From Alphaproteobacteria bacterium (GTDB lineage Bacteria > Pseudomonadota > Alphaproteobacteria > CAAHEQ01 > UBA3637): 25,524 bases of DNA. The stretch lies in contig CAAHEQ010000108.1 in the NCBI GenBank assembly GCA_900772625.1, forward strand, positions 1-25,524, written 5' to 3'. Below the pieces are notes generated by a model. It was not told the DNA's origin. It saw only the letters and a program-made list of their open reading frames with translations, and did not search any database. Of the stretch, positions 1-6,446 are shown piece after piece. The translations under genes and the position numbers were made by a program. Numbering within the stretch: the first letter of the stretch is position 1; each line of letters begins with the position of its first letter.

Positions 1-4
1 CCCA

Positions 5-52
5 GAGCCGCCGCGAATATATCGTGTGGCGCGGCGGCTCGATGGGGAAAAC
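5..52. repeat. GC-rich palindrome E1, inverted copy of 11335-11380
   Basis: An 11-bp perfect stem pairs 5-15 (GAGCCGCCGCG) with 30-40 (CGCGGCGGCTC). On the minus strand, 52-28 is identical over 25 bases to 11335-11359, and the resemblance continues through the rest of the palindrome (ATAT, then CGCGGC). This points to a dispersed palindromic repeat rather than a private terminator. No U-tract follows directly on either strand. Confidence 0.7.
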
Positions 53-247
53 AGATTTTTAGAGCTCTCTTATGAAGTGGCAATAACGCTGAAATAACCA
101 CTCTCACGGGCAAGATGTGGACGCGGACGCGACAAGAGGCAGCCCACATTGTTTCTCGGTGCGTGGGTATAACATTCCTGCTCTGGATCTCGAGGAAAAA
201 AGAAAATTCAGAAATATAAACTGTCGGCGTTTTGAGCTTTGGAAATA
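53..247. other. Gene-free stretch downstream of uppS
   Basis: No open frame of useful length and no RNA family I recognise. A weak hairpin can form between CCCAC (about 142) and GTGGG (about 163). I compared it mentally with 6S, 4.5S and RNase P RNA signatures and found no match. The usual downstream neighbour of uppS, cdsA, is absent here, so the operon may end at uppS. Confidence 0.4.
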
Positions 248-961
248 CTATTCTTTTACCTTACCAAAACGGCGGTCGCGCGTCTGATAATCCTCGATCG
301 CCTTGTCAAGATCTGCCTCACTGAATTCGGGCCAATGCACAAGCGGGAAGTAAAATTCGGAATACGCCGCTTGCCACAGCAAGAAGTTGCTTAAGCGTTG
401 CTCACCACTTGTTCTGATGATAAAGTCAGGGTCTGGCAAACCCGCGGTATCGAGGTACGAGCCAATCAGCTCTTCCGTCACATCTTGCGGCGAGATTTTA
501 CCCGCAAGAGCATCCGCTATCATCTTTTGCACAGCGCGGCGCATTTCATCTCGTCCCGAATAGCTCAAGCAGATTGTTAAATAATAATGCCCCGTTCCTT
601 TCGATAATTCTTCTAACTTTGCCATACGCTCTTGAATATCAGGCGTGAAACGGCTACGGTCACCGATAAAGCGGAACTCGATATCGTTTTCGGGCTTAAA
701 TTGTTTGATAGCCTCGCTTAAATACTGACGAAACAAAGCCATTAAAACACGGACTTCAGGAGCAGGTCTGCGCCAGTTTTCGGTCGAAAATGCGTAAAGC
801 GTCATATAATGAATGCCACGCTTTTTAGCGTATTCCAATACGCGGCGCAAGTTTTTTGCACCCTCTTTGTGTCCTTCGGATCTGGAGAGCCCGCGCGCTT
901 TCGCCCAACGCCCGTTGCCGTCCATAATAAAGGCAATATGATTCAATGGCTTGTCTGTCAT
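248..961 (-). CDS. uppS: Isoprenyl transferase (undecaprenyl diphosphate synthase)
   Basis: Cis-prenyltransferase of 237 aa, close to the family's usual length. It condenses isopentenyl diphosphates onto farnesyl diphosphate to make the C55 lipid carrier for peptidoglycan and surface glycans, at the inner face of the membrane. The N-terminal HIAFIMDGNGRWAK motif carries the catalytic Asp at residue 14. The FSTENW motif follows, and the C-terminal signature RTSGEQRLSNFLLW lies at about 183-196. The ATG is 6 nt after the frr stop and has only a weak AGG upstream, so it is probably translated by coupling in a pyrH-frr-uppS operon. Nothing is missing from the active site. The family call is very secure; the symbol rests on family and context. 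Confidence 0.96.
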   Translation of the reverse strand: MTDKPLNHIAFIMDGNGRWAKARGLSRSEGHKEGAKNLRRVLEYAKKRGIHYMTLYAFSTENWRRPAPEVRVLMALFRQYLSEAIKQFKPENDIEFRFIGDRSRFTPDIQERMAKLEELSKGTGHYYLTICLSYSGRDEMRRAVQKMIADALAGKISPQDVTEELIGSYLDTAGLPDPDFIIRTSGEQRLSNFLLWQAAYSEFYFPLVHWPEFSEADLDKAIEDYQTRDRRFGKVKE

Positions 962-967
962 AGATGT

Positions 968-1528
968 TTAAACCTGTTTAATTTCGACTTCTTTTGCTTT
1001 CAACACTTCGTCCATTTCTTTGGTCGCAGCGTCTGTCATTTTTTGGACTTCCTCTTCATAGCGCTTTTGGTCGTCTTCCGAGATTTCATTGTCATTTTTC
1101 ATTTTTTTTATTTTATCCAAAGTGTCGCGGCGAATGTTGCGAACAGCAACCTTGCCTTCTTCAGTATAGCGCCCAGCAATTTTAGTCAACTCAATACGGC
1201 GCTCTTCGCTCAAAGGCGGCAAAGGAATGCGCAAGCCTACACCGTCATTGACAGGATTCAATCCCAAAGACGACTCGCGGATCGCTTTTTCCACGTGCTT
1301 AAGCAAGTTTTTGTCCCATACGTTCACGGACAACATACGCGCATCAACAACGTTGACGTTACCGACTTGGTTAATTGGCACAATCGAGCCATACGCATCA
1401 ACCATAATGTTGTCTAAAAGTGCTGTTGAAGCACGGCCTGTGCGCAAGCCAGAAAACTCCTTTTTCAAGCTTTCGATTGATTTAGCAATGCGTGTTTGCA
1501 TGTCTGATTTCAATTCATTAAAACTCAT
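968..1528 (-). CDS. frr: Ribosome recycling factor
   Basis: A 186-aa protein matching the standard 185-aa length of RRF, which with EF-G splits post-termination ribosomes in the cytoplasm. The N-terminal helix has the family pattern LKKEFSGLRTGRAS. This is followed by the beta-domain segment INQVGNVNVVDARML and the C-terminal coiled helices with the RYTEEGKVAVRNIRRD motif. The start ATG is preceded by AAAGGA at suitable spacing. It lies 68 bp downstream of pyrH and 6 bp upstream of uppS on the same strand, the conserved bacterial order. Nothing unusual was seen. Confidence 0.97.
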   Translation of the reverse strand: MSFNELKSDMQTRIAKSIESLKKEFSGLRTGRASTALLDNIMVDAYGSIVPINQVGNVNVVDARMLSVNVWDKNLLKHVEKAIRESSLGLNPVNDGVGLRIPLPPLSEERRIELTKIAGRYTEEGKVAVRNIRRDTLDKIKKMKNDNEISEDDQKRYEEEVQKMTDAATKEMDEVLKAKEVEIKQV

Positions 1529-1596
1529 TTTTTATCCTTTCGTGTAAATCTATAATCGTTTAGAGCCTATCACATTTTCACAAAAAATCAACTTAA

Positions 1597-2307
1597 TTAT
1601 TTCATAATTGTAAAAGTGCCACGCGAGAAAATCACATCCGTAAAGGCGTTCGGCTTTGCTTGGTTGAACACGACAATCGGCAGCATCGCATTTTGCGCCA
1701 TTGCAATCGCGGTTAAGTCCATAACGGCCAGCTTCTTTTCCAAAGCTTCGGCATAGGAAACTTGCTGATACAGCTTGGCATTGGGGTTTTTCTTTGGATC
1801 GCTGTCATAAACGCCGTCTACTTGAGTGGATTTAAAGCACGCATCGCAATTCATTTCGGTTGCGCGCAACACGGCGCACGTGTCGGTCGTAAAATAAGGG
1901 CTGCCAGTCCCTGCCGCAAAAATCACAACACGGCCTTTTTCCAAATGACGCAACGCTTTGCGGCGGATATAAGGCTCTGCCACGGCGGTAATTGGCAAAG
2001 CAGATTGGACGCGGGTTGGCACGCCTTGCTTTTCCAAAGCTTCTTGCAGTGCCAGTGCATTCATCACAGTTGCCAGCATTCCGATGTAATCGGCCGTTGC
2101 TCTGTCCATACCGCGACTAGCGCCTGCAACTCCGCGAAAGATGTTGCCGCCGCCAACCACAAGGCATACTTCAAGGCCCAAATCGTGGACTTGTTTAATT
2201 TGCGTGGCAAGGCGCGCCAGCGTTTCAGGTGATATAGCGTGCGTGCTGTCGGCCAAGCCTTCCCCTGAAAGCTTGAACAGGACGCGGTGATATGATGGAT
2301 GTTCCAT
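1597..2307 (-). CDS. pyrH: Uridylate (UMP) kinase
   Basis: A 236-aa amino-acid-kinase-fold enzyme that phosphorylates UMP to UDP for RNA, DNA and sugar-nucleotide synthesis. It shows the N-terminal FKLSGEGL phosphate-binding stretch with Lys12, GGGNIFRG at 52-59, the UMP-binding ATADYIGMLATVMNALALQ helix, and STQVDGVYDSDPKKNP near the nucleotide site. The ATG is preceded by GAGGGAG. It heads a pyrH-frr-uppS group. In many alphaproteobacteria rpsB and tsf lie directly upstream, but here the upstream neighbour is an unrelated outer-membrane gene on the other strand, so pyrH appears to have its own promoter. Confidence 0.97.
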   Translation of the reverse strand: MEHPSYHRVLFKLSGEGLADSTHAISPETLARLATQIKQVHDLGLEVCLVVGGGNIFRGVAGASRGMDRATADYIGMLATVMNALALQEALEKQGVPTRVQSALPITAVAEPYIRRKALRHLEKGRVVIFAAGTGSPYFTTDTCAVLRATEMNCDACFKSTQVDGVYDSDPKKNPNAKLYQQVSYAEALEKKLAVMDLTAIAMAQNAMLPIVVFNQAKPNAFTDVIFSRGTFTIMK

Positions 2308-2340
2308 TTTTTGCTCCCTCTTTTACTTTACGGATAGCAT

Positions 2341-2369
2341 ATCCTATAATGACTTGCGACATTTTGCAA
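2341..2369 (-). promoter_or_regulatory. Probable promoter of pyrH-frr-uppS
   Basis: Read on the minus strand, TTGCAA (2369-2364) and TAGGAT (2346-2341) are separated by 17 bp, a sigma-70-like arrangement. The leader to the pyrH ATG would be about 26 nt. The -10 box matches consensus at four of six bases, so this is a reasonable but unproven call. Confidence 0.45.
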
Positions 2370-2431
2370 CAAAATAATCAAAAAAAGATTTGGCTTTGAC
2401 CTAACTATTTGGGCATAGTTTAAAAAAGCTC

Positions 2432-2459
2432 TTGCCATTTGTGCAAAAGCTGGTAGAAT
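2432..2459 (+). promoter_or_regulatory. Probable promoter of the leader RNA and outer-membrane gene
   Basis: TTGCCA (2432-2437) and TAGAAT (2454-2459) are separated by 16 bp. Initiation would fall near 2466, just before the structured leader, about 200 nt upstream of the start codon at 2674. Confidence 0.5.
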
Positions 2460-2466
2460 AAAAATC

Positions 2467-2650
2467 AAGGCGGCGTGGTGACCGTCCCGAAGGTGTCGAA
2501 GCCTTCTTATACGTCGTCCGAGTGGACGTTAAACAACTTCCAGTTTCTTGACTGGAAGGCGGTAAAATAAGCCTTTTTGGCAAATATACCCACTATTACG
2601 TATAAATAGCTTCGAACTTCCAGTCACCTTTTCACCAAAGGTGTTTTTTT
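2467..2650 (+). ncRNA. Structured leader with attenuator-like architecture (unrecognised class)
   Basis: About 184 nt of dense secondary structure in front of a small outer-membrane gene. An outer helix P1 pairs GGTGAC (2477-2482) with GTCACC (2623-2628). P2 pairs TCGAAGC (2496-2502) with GCTTCGA (2609-2615). Inside are hairpins 2515-2519/2524-2528 and CTTCCAGT/ACTGGAAG (2537-2544/2551-2558). A second CTTCCAGT (2617-2624) could compete for the same partner. The terminator 5' arm (2625-2631) overlaps the 3' strand of P1, so P1 and the terminator exclude each other. I match no known riboswitch core. An independent sRNA of the same length is the main alternative. Confidence 0.5.
2625..2650 (+). 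terminator. Rho-independent terminator inside the leader
   Basis: A perfect 7-bp stem CACCTTT/AAAGGTG (2625-2631/2637-2643) with a 5-nt loop is followed by seven T. It lies upstream of the start codon at 2674, so the outer-membrane gene needs read-through or antitermination unless another promoter exists. Confidence 0.75.
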
Positions 2651-2673
2651 ATAAAATGAAAGGAAGTTTATAG

Positions 2674-3225
2674 ATGAAGAAAATACTGTTTGCAAGTGTG
2701 ATGAGCTTACTGCCAATCGTAGCTAGCGCTGCGCAAGTGCGTCCCGTTATCGGCTTGGATTACGTGCGTTCTTATGCTGATTTAAAAGTTGATTATGAAG
2801 AGGCAGTACAAGATAAATATGATTCTTTGGCGGCGGCTTTTGGCTTTAAAATAGGCAATAATTTTGGGGCAGAAGCTTTTTACCAGCGTTCAAAAAAAGA
2901 GGATACAAAATTTTTGAACACAATTCAAACAAGCTTTGATGCTGTTGGAGCGGATGCCGTTTTTTATCTGCCGCTAGAAAAGCCTTTTGAGCTTGTACCG
3001 TCTTTGGGTTTAGGTTGGTACACCGTCAAAGGTGAAATCAAAATCGATGGGGGTAATTTAGAAAAGACAGAAGACGGACTGGGTGCACGCGCAGGCCTTG
3101 CGTTGCAGATCAACTTTAATGATTATGTTGCGACCCGTATTGGCGGACGAGCCGTCAAAATGTTTGACTTTGATACAGTCAACTATTTAGCCGAGTTTAA
3201 TGTCGGTATGCGCTTTACATTCTGA
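2674..3225 (+). CDS. Small outer-membrane beta-barrel protein
   Basis: A 183-aa protein with a clear Sec signal peptide (MKK, a hydrophobic stretch, then VASAA, cleavage near residues 19-20). The rest consists of alternating-residue strands with aromatic girdle residues, ending in FNVGMRFTF. A terminal Phe is typical of barrels inserted by the BAM complex. It resembles the small OmpX/OmpW or Opa-like eight-stranded barrels in size and style, but I cannot name the family. The ATG follows an AGGAAG-type ribosome site. It sits downstream of a structured leader with its own terminator, suggesting regulated expression, and has a perfect terminator after it. Confidence 0.8.
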   Translation: MKKILFASVMSLLPIVASAAQVRPVIGLDYVRSYADLKVDYEEAVQDKYDSLAAAFGFKIGNNFGAEAFYQRSKKEDTKFLNTIQTSFDAVGADAVFYLPLEKPFELVPSLGLGWYTVKGEIKIDGGNLEKTEDGLGARAGLALQINFNDYVATRIGGRAVKMFDFDTVNYLAEFNVGMRFTF

Positions 3226-3243
3226 GTTTATATGACAAATGTG

Positions 3244-3275
3244 AAAAGTGGAAATGTACATCATTTCCACTTTTT
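3244..3275 (+). terminator. Terminator after the outer-membrane gene
   Basis: A perfect 12-bp stem AAAAGTGGAAAT/ATTTCCACTTTT (3244-3255/3263-3274) with a 7-nt loop, and T residues at the 3' end. It lies within the upstream extension of the next frame, which argues against an early start for the RNHCP gene. Confidence 0.85.
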
Positions 3276-3277
3276 CG

Positions 3278-3306
3278 TTGCGTTTGAAGACGTTTTTTTG
3301 TACAAT
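3278..3306 (+). promoter_or_regulatory. Promoter of the RNHCP gene (leaderless arrangement)
   Basis: TTGCGT (3278-3283), a 17-bp spacer and TACAAT (3301-3306). The expected start of transcription, 6-8 bp downstream, coincides with the ATG at 3313. The same -35 hexamer and spacing occur before accB. Confidence 0.65.
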
Positions 3307-3312
3307 AGCCTT

Positions 3313-3642
3313 ATGACAAAACAATTTACAAAAGTTGATGAAGATTTTATTTGCGAAATGTGTGGTGCGCACGTGCATGGGAATGGCTATACAAACCATT
3401 GTCCCGAGTGTCTGACGAGCAAGCATGTCGATATTATGCCAGGCGATCGCGCGTGTGAGTGCGCAGGCTTGATGCCCGCAGTCGGGCTGGAGACGAAAAA
3501 CGGTGAGTTTGTCTTGGTGCAAAAGTGCCAAAAGTGTGGCCATATGCGGCGCAATAAAATCTGGGAAAATGACAACCGCAAAGCCTTGCGCGCTTTATCT
3601 GCTGGCAACCTTACAAGCTATATCAAATCAATCAAAAAATAA
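3313..3642 (+). CDS. RNHCP-type zinc-ribbon protein
   Basis: A 109-aa cytoplasmic protein with the hallmark of the RNHCP family: FICEMCGAHV, then YTNHCPECLTSKHVD (the conserved R/T-NHCP block), then PGDRACECAGLM, and a second CxxC in VQKCQKCGHMRRNKI. The two CxxC pairs probably bind one zinc ion. The biochemical role of this family is not established; nucleic-acid binding is a guess from the zinc-ribbon fold. An in-frame start exists at 3232, but that extension runs through a perfect terminator. I prefer ATG 3313, which sits exactly where transcription should begin and has no Shine-Dalgarno site. Confidence 0.85.
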   Translation: MTKQFTKVDEDFICEMCGAHVHGNGYTNHCPECLTSKHVDIMPGDRACECAGLMPAVGLETKNGEFVLVQKCQKCGHMRRNKIWENDNRKALRALSAGNLTSYIKSIKK

Positions 3643-3740
3643 GCAATACTCCCTCCAATTTAAGCCAGCTCATTATAATAATGCGTGTTTTATTGTCAAT
3701 CAATTTTGTTCAAGCAAAAAAGTCTCTTTTTGGAGCTGAT

Positions 3741-3759
3741 GTTGCGGGGACGGGATTTG
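3741..3759. repeat. Copy of the tRNA-fMet 3' end (possible attachment-site remnant)
   Basis: These 19 bases are identical to 3954-3972, the acceptor 3' strand and half of the T arm of the initiator tRNA gene, in the same orientation and 213 bp apart. Integrases that target tRNA 3' ends leave exactly such duplications. No integrase gene is present between or near the copies, so this would be a remnant. Confidence 0.55.
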
Positions 3760-3910
3760 TAAAATGGCTAACGCACATTTTATCGTTTGGTTTGCTCCAA
3801 CGCAAATCCGCGCGAGTGTTTTTGCTGCGCGCAAAACAACGTCTTTCGAGATGGGTAATTTCATCGCCCTTGCTCACGAACGGTAGTTCATTTACCGCAT
3901 CCAGCAAACC

Positions 3911-3947
3911 AATACAAAAAGCGCCCCAATGGGACGCCTTTTGTATT
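3911..3947 (-). terminator. Terminator of the initiator tRNA gene
   Basis: Immediately downstream of the tRNA on the minus strand, AATACAAAA pairs with TTTTGTATT around a GC-rich inner stem (GGCGTCCC with GGGGCGCT, one mismatch), with a run of T on the distal arm. The symmetry would allow function in both directions. Confidence 0.8.
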
Positions 3948-3951
3948 ATAT

Positions 3952-4029
<78 letters not shown>

Positions 4030-4062
4030 ATAAAACGAGTTCTTTATTTAAAAGATAGTTGC

Positions 4063-4090
4063 ATTATACGCAGATTTTGACACTTGTCAA
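4063..4090 (-). promoter_or_regulatory. Promoter of the initiator tRNA gene
   Basis: On the minus strand a perfect TTGACA (4090-4085) and a perfect TATAAT (4068-4063) are 16 bp apart. Transcription would start about 27 nt before the mature tRNA 5' end, as expected for a strong stable-RNA promoter. Confidence 0.85.
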
Positions 4091-4131
4091 GTACTTTTTT
4101 TATAAATATTTGCATACATAATGAAAAAATG

Positions 4132-4160
4132 TTGACAAAACACTCGGTTTGACATATAAT
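4132..4160 (+). promoter_or_regulatory. Consensus sigma-70 promoter of the 171-aa gene
   Basis: TTGACA (4132-4137), a 17-bp spacer and TATAAT (4155-4160) match the full consensus. It lies back to back with the tRNA promoter, 42 bp apart. Such strength before a gene of unknown function is notable. Confidence 0.85.
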
Positions 4161-4209
4161 GTGAGCATAGTTAGTTATAAACGCGATAAACTTTAGGAGT
4201 TTACTTTCA

Positions 4210-4725
4210 ATGAAAACAAATGTACGCACTCTTTCTCAATACCTTAGATATGTGGACGAAGATATCCCTGCAATATTCGAAAAGGCTGAAGCGTTCAACA
4301 AACAAAACAATCACCCGTTCAACCGTATAATCGCCGAAAAAATCTTCACAGATTATACGCCGCAATCAATGGAGGGCGAGGACAGGTACGAGCTTGATGT
4401 TTTGCGTTTTCATTGTGCGGTGGCATACTGCTATAAAGATTTTTTTGCGGACAAAAAGTATGCGTCCTATTGGCAAGATGAAGATATGGCAAGCGTCAGA
4501 AAATATATGATTAAGCAAGAGTTAAGAAAGGCTTTTAATGCCGAAAATTGCACGCGTCCTGACGTGGATAAAAAGCTGATGTCCATTACAAACTTGATCG
4601 ATGAATACCAAGCGGGGAAGAATAAAGACTCCGAACTGGCAAAAGCAATCGCCACCGTGACGCCGAAAGTCAGTTCAAAAAATATGCTGTTTTTTTTGCA
4701 ACGCTCTCTTGAGAGAAGCTCTTAA
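4210..4725 (+). CDS. Hypothetical protein, 171 aa, strongly expressed
   Basis: I do not recognise this protein. It is soluble-looking, with no signal peptide or membrane segment, rich in charged residues and probably mostly helical. Visible landmarks are YLRYVDEDIPAIFEKAEAF near the N-terminus, an aromatic patch (HCAVAYCYKDFF) around residues 73-84, and a C-terminal amphipathic segment ending FFLQRSLERSS. AGGAG lies 10 bp before the ATG. A perfect-consensus promoter drives it, with a leader of about 42 nt, and a terminator follows. It is monocistronic and convergent with the next gene. The codon use looks like its neighbours'. Confidence 0.75.
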   Translation: MKTNVRTLSQYLRYVDEDIPAIFEKAEAFNKQNNHPFNRIIAEKIFTDYTPQSMEGEDRYELDVLRFHCAVAYCYKDFFADKKYASYWQDEDMASVRKYMIKQELRKAFNAENCTRPDVDKKLMSITNLIDEYQAGKNKDSELAKAIATVTPKVSSKNMLFFLQRSLERSS

Positions 4726-4731
4726 CAAATG

Positions 4732-4762
4732 AAAAGCTGGACTTTCATAGCCCAGCTTTTTT
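4732..4762. terminator. Bidirectional terminator between convergent genes
   Basis: The 9-bp perfect stem AAAAGCTGG/CCAGCTTTT (4732-4740/4752-4760) with an 11-nt loop has T on the plus-strand exit and A on the entry. It can therefore end transcripts of the 171-aa gene, and probably of the opposing membrane protein as well. Confidence 0.8.
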
Positions 4763-4763
4763 A

Positions 4764-5291
4764 TTACTCAAACAAATAAATGCATAAGGCGATTACAAAA
4801 ATCAATACAAACGGCGCGATCGTCAGCCCCACCCAAGTCAACAAACGGCGTTTGATGCACGCTTTGTCAATTTTGTGGCGTGCGTATTGAATAAACGATA
4901 CCACAGGCGGTGCAAACCATAAAATAAAAGAAAGTATCGGTGCATATGAGTAAATCAGAGAATATTGCTCGAGCCAATCTTGAAAAGAAAGAAATAATAA
5001 TGCTAAAACAGTCGCGGCAAATAAGATCCACCGCCACGAAATTCTTTTAAATAAAGCCAAAAGGGTCGCGACTACAAGAGCTAAAACAACCAAAATAAAT
5101 CCCGCTCTGCGGCTGTATGAATAGGACTCTGCAACTGGGCTGAGTGGCGTGTTCCATGCACTTTTCCCCTCTTGCGCAAAGGCCGAGGAAAACATTGCTA
5201 AAATCGTCACGAAAATGGCTAAGAGGGCGGGTTTGGACTTTGTCCATGCAAACACTTTTTCCGTCCACGTTTGTTTCGGGTGCACCAACAC
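4764..5291 (-). CDS. Hypothetical inner-membrane protein (N-terminus possibly frameshifted)
   Basis: An open frame of 175 codons from a GTG at 5291. It encodes about four hydrophobic segments: residues ~23-40 (ending FSSAFAQ, perhaps a signal peptide), ~64-82, ~90-105 and ~115-134, with another at the C-terminus (~153-173). No family is recognised. The GTG lacks a ribosome site. A good AAGGAG lies 38 nt further upstream before a GTG at 5329, but in another frame. That frame encodes MAKLTQKSVDEIK and reaches this frame if one base is inserted near 5291. The gene may thus be a broken or mis-sequenced longer protein. It lies 125 bp downstream of the PHP gene on the same strand. Confidence 0.6.
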   Translation of the reverse strand: MLVHPKQTWTEKVFAWTKSKPALLAIFVTILAMFSSAFAQEGKSAWNTPLSPVAESYSYSRRAGFILVVLALVVATLLALFKRISWRWILFAATVLALLFLSFQDWLEQYSLIYSYAPILSFILWFAPPVVSFIQYARHKIDKACIKRRLLTWVGLTIAPFVLIFVIALCIYLFE

Positions 5292-5417
5292 TTGATTTCA
5301 TCAACAGATTTTTGGGTTAACTTTGCCACTATATTGCTCCTTTTTTATAAAGCCTGAGCCTATCATCTTCGTCATAAGGTGAGTCCAAGTAGATGACAGG
5401 CGCTTGGGGTGTATTGC

Positions 5418-6263
5418 TCACTTTGACGCTTCCAAAATCCGATCGATAAATGCATTTGGAACGTTTAAATTGCCGCGCCCTGTGCCGAGCTCGACATCTG
5501 GATGTGCTTTGGCGCCGTGATAGTCCGAACCGCCACTTTTCAAAAGCCCCAACGTATCGGCCATTTCATTGTACTCGCGTATTTGATCGGAGGTCATATC
5601 CGAATGCATGACCTCGATCCCCTGCAAGCCCCACGATTGCAATCGCTTGACTTCATTGAATAAATCAAGCCCTTTGAGGCGGATCAAACACGGGTGCGCC
5701 AAAACAGCAACTGCGCCCGTTTGACGAATAAAATCAATCGTTTGGCGCGTATCGGGATCGTGCTTTTTTGTATAAGCAGGGCAACCTTTGGCTAAATATT
5801 TTGAATAAACATCATCTTTCGAGGAGACATAACCTTTCTTAAACATTGCCTCGGCAATGTGCGGTTTACCAACCAATTTGCGAGGCACGCCATTTTCATC
5901 AAAAGCGACATCCTGCCACGAGATTGCAAACCCGCATTGGTTCAGCTTTGCGATGCGCTCGCGATTAGCATTGTTGCGAATTTCTATCAGCTGACGTTGG
6001 CGATCTTGATAAGGCGCTAAATCTCTGATATTCAGCGCGATAATTTCCATGCCAGCTGGGTGGTCTACACCAAGCTCAGAGCCCATAATCACCATTACAT
6101 CATTAAACTTTTTTCCCGCCAAAAGCAATTCGGGACATCCTTCCACAACATCATGATCTGTCAGCGCCAATGCATAAAGCCCCATATTGTGCGCTTTTTG
6201 GACAAGTTGCTCAGGACTGTCCGAGCCGTCCGAAAAATAAGAATGAGTATGTAAATCTATCAT
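5418..6263 (-). CDS. PHP-domain phosphoesterase (RNase AM/TrpH-like)
   Basis: A 281-aa polymerase-and-histidinol-phosphatase domain protein. The metal-binding motifs appear in the usual order: DLHTHSYFSDG at residues 3-13, LTDHD near 37, GSELG near 64, AHPCL near 190, and the C-terminal GSDYHG. This is the layout of the YciV/TrpH group (RNase AM or nucleoside 3',5'-bisphosphate phosphatase), which acts on nucleotide or RNA 5' ends in the cytoplasm. The exact substrate cannot be read from sequence. I start at ATG 6263 (MIDLHTHS), where an AGG lies 9 bp upstream. A TTG at 6269 would add two residues. Confidence 0.9.
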   Translation of the reverse strand: MIDLHTHSYFSDGSDSPEQLVQKAHNMGLYALALTDHDVVEGCPELLLAGKKFNDVMVIMGSELGVDHPAGMEIIALNIRDLAPYQDRQRQLIEIRNNANRERIAKLNQCGFAISWQDVAFDENGVPRKLVGKPHIAEAMFKKGYVSSKDDVYSKYLAKGCPAYTKKHDPDTRQTIDFIRQTGAVAVLAHPCLIRLKGLDLFNEVKRLQSWGLQGIEVMHSDMTSDQIREYNEMADTLGLLKSGGSDYHGAKAHPDVELGTGRGNLNVPNAFIDRILEASK

Positions 6264-6446
6264 AAACAAAGCCTAGCACACCCGAACTTTTGTGTCAATA
6301 ACAAGTTGTCCCTGCTGCGTGTAAGACGCATTTGAAAGCTTTAAGAGGGATAAAGATGAACTAAAGTTAACTTTTAATTTGGATAAATGCGCACTATATG
6401 GCTCTTGCAAGGGGAATGATGACAACCACTAACAAAGGAGTTAAAA

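Noticed and set aside
53..247. Possible housekeeping RNA (6S, 4.5S, RNase P) next to uppS
   Set aside because: None of the conserved cores of these RNAs could be found; only weak hairpins.
809..1417. Plus-strand 202-codon frame
   Set aside because: A shadow of frr and uppS on the opposite strand; Phe-rich low-complexity translation with no motif.
2401..2583. Minus-strand 60-codon frame over the structured leader
   Set aside because: It is antisense to the strong leader helices, has no ribosome site, and is low in protein-like features.
3710..3907. Minus-strand 65-codon frame between the tRNA 3'-end copy and the tRNA terminator
   Set aside because: Its NPVPATS stretch comes from the duplicated tRNA end. 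No ribosome site or conserved motif is visible.
5047..5304. Minus-strand 85-codon frame MMKSSVGAPETN...
   Set aside because: An alternative frame of the membrane-protein gene without ribosome site, hydrophobic pattern or motifs.
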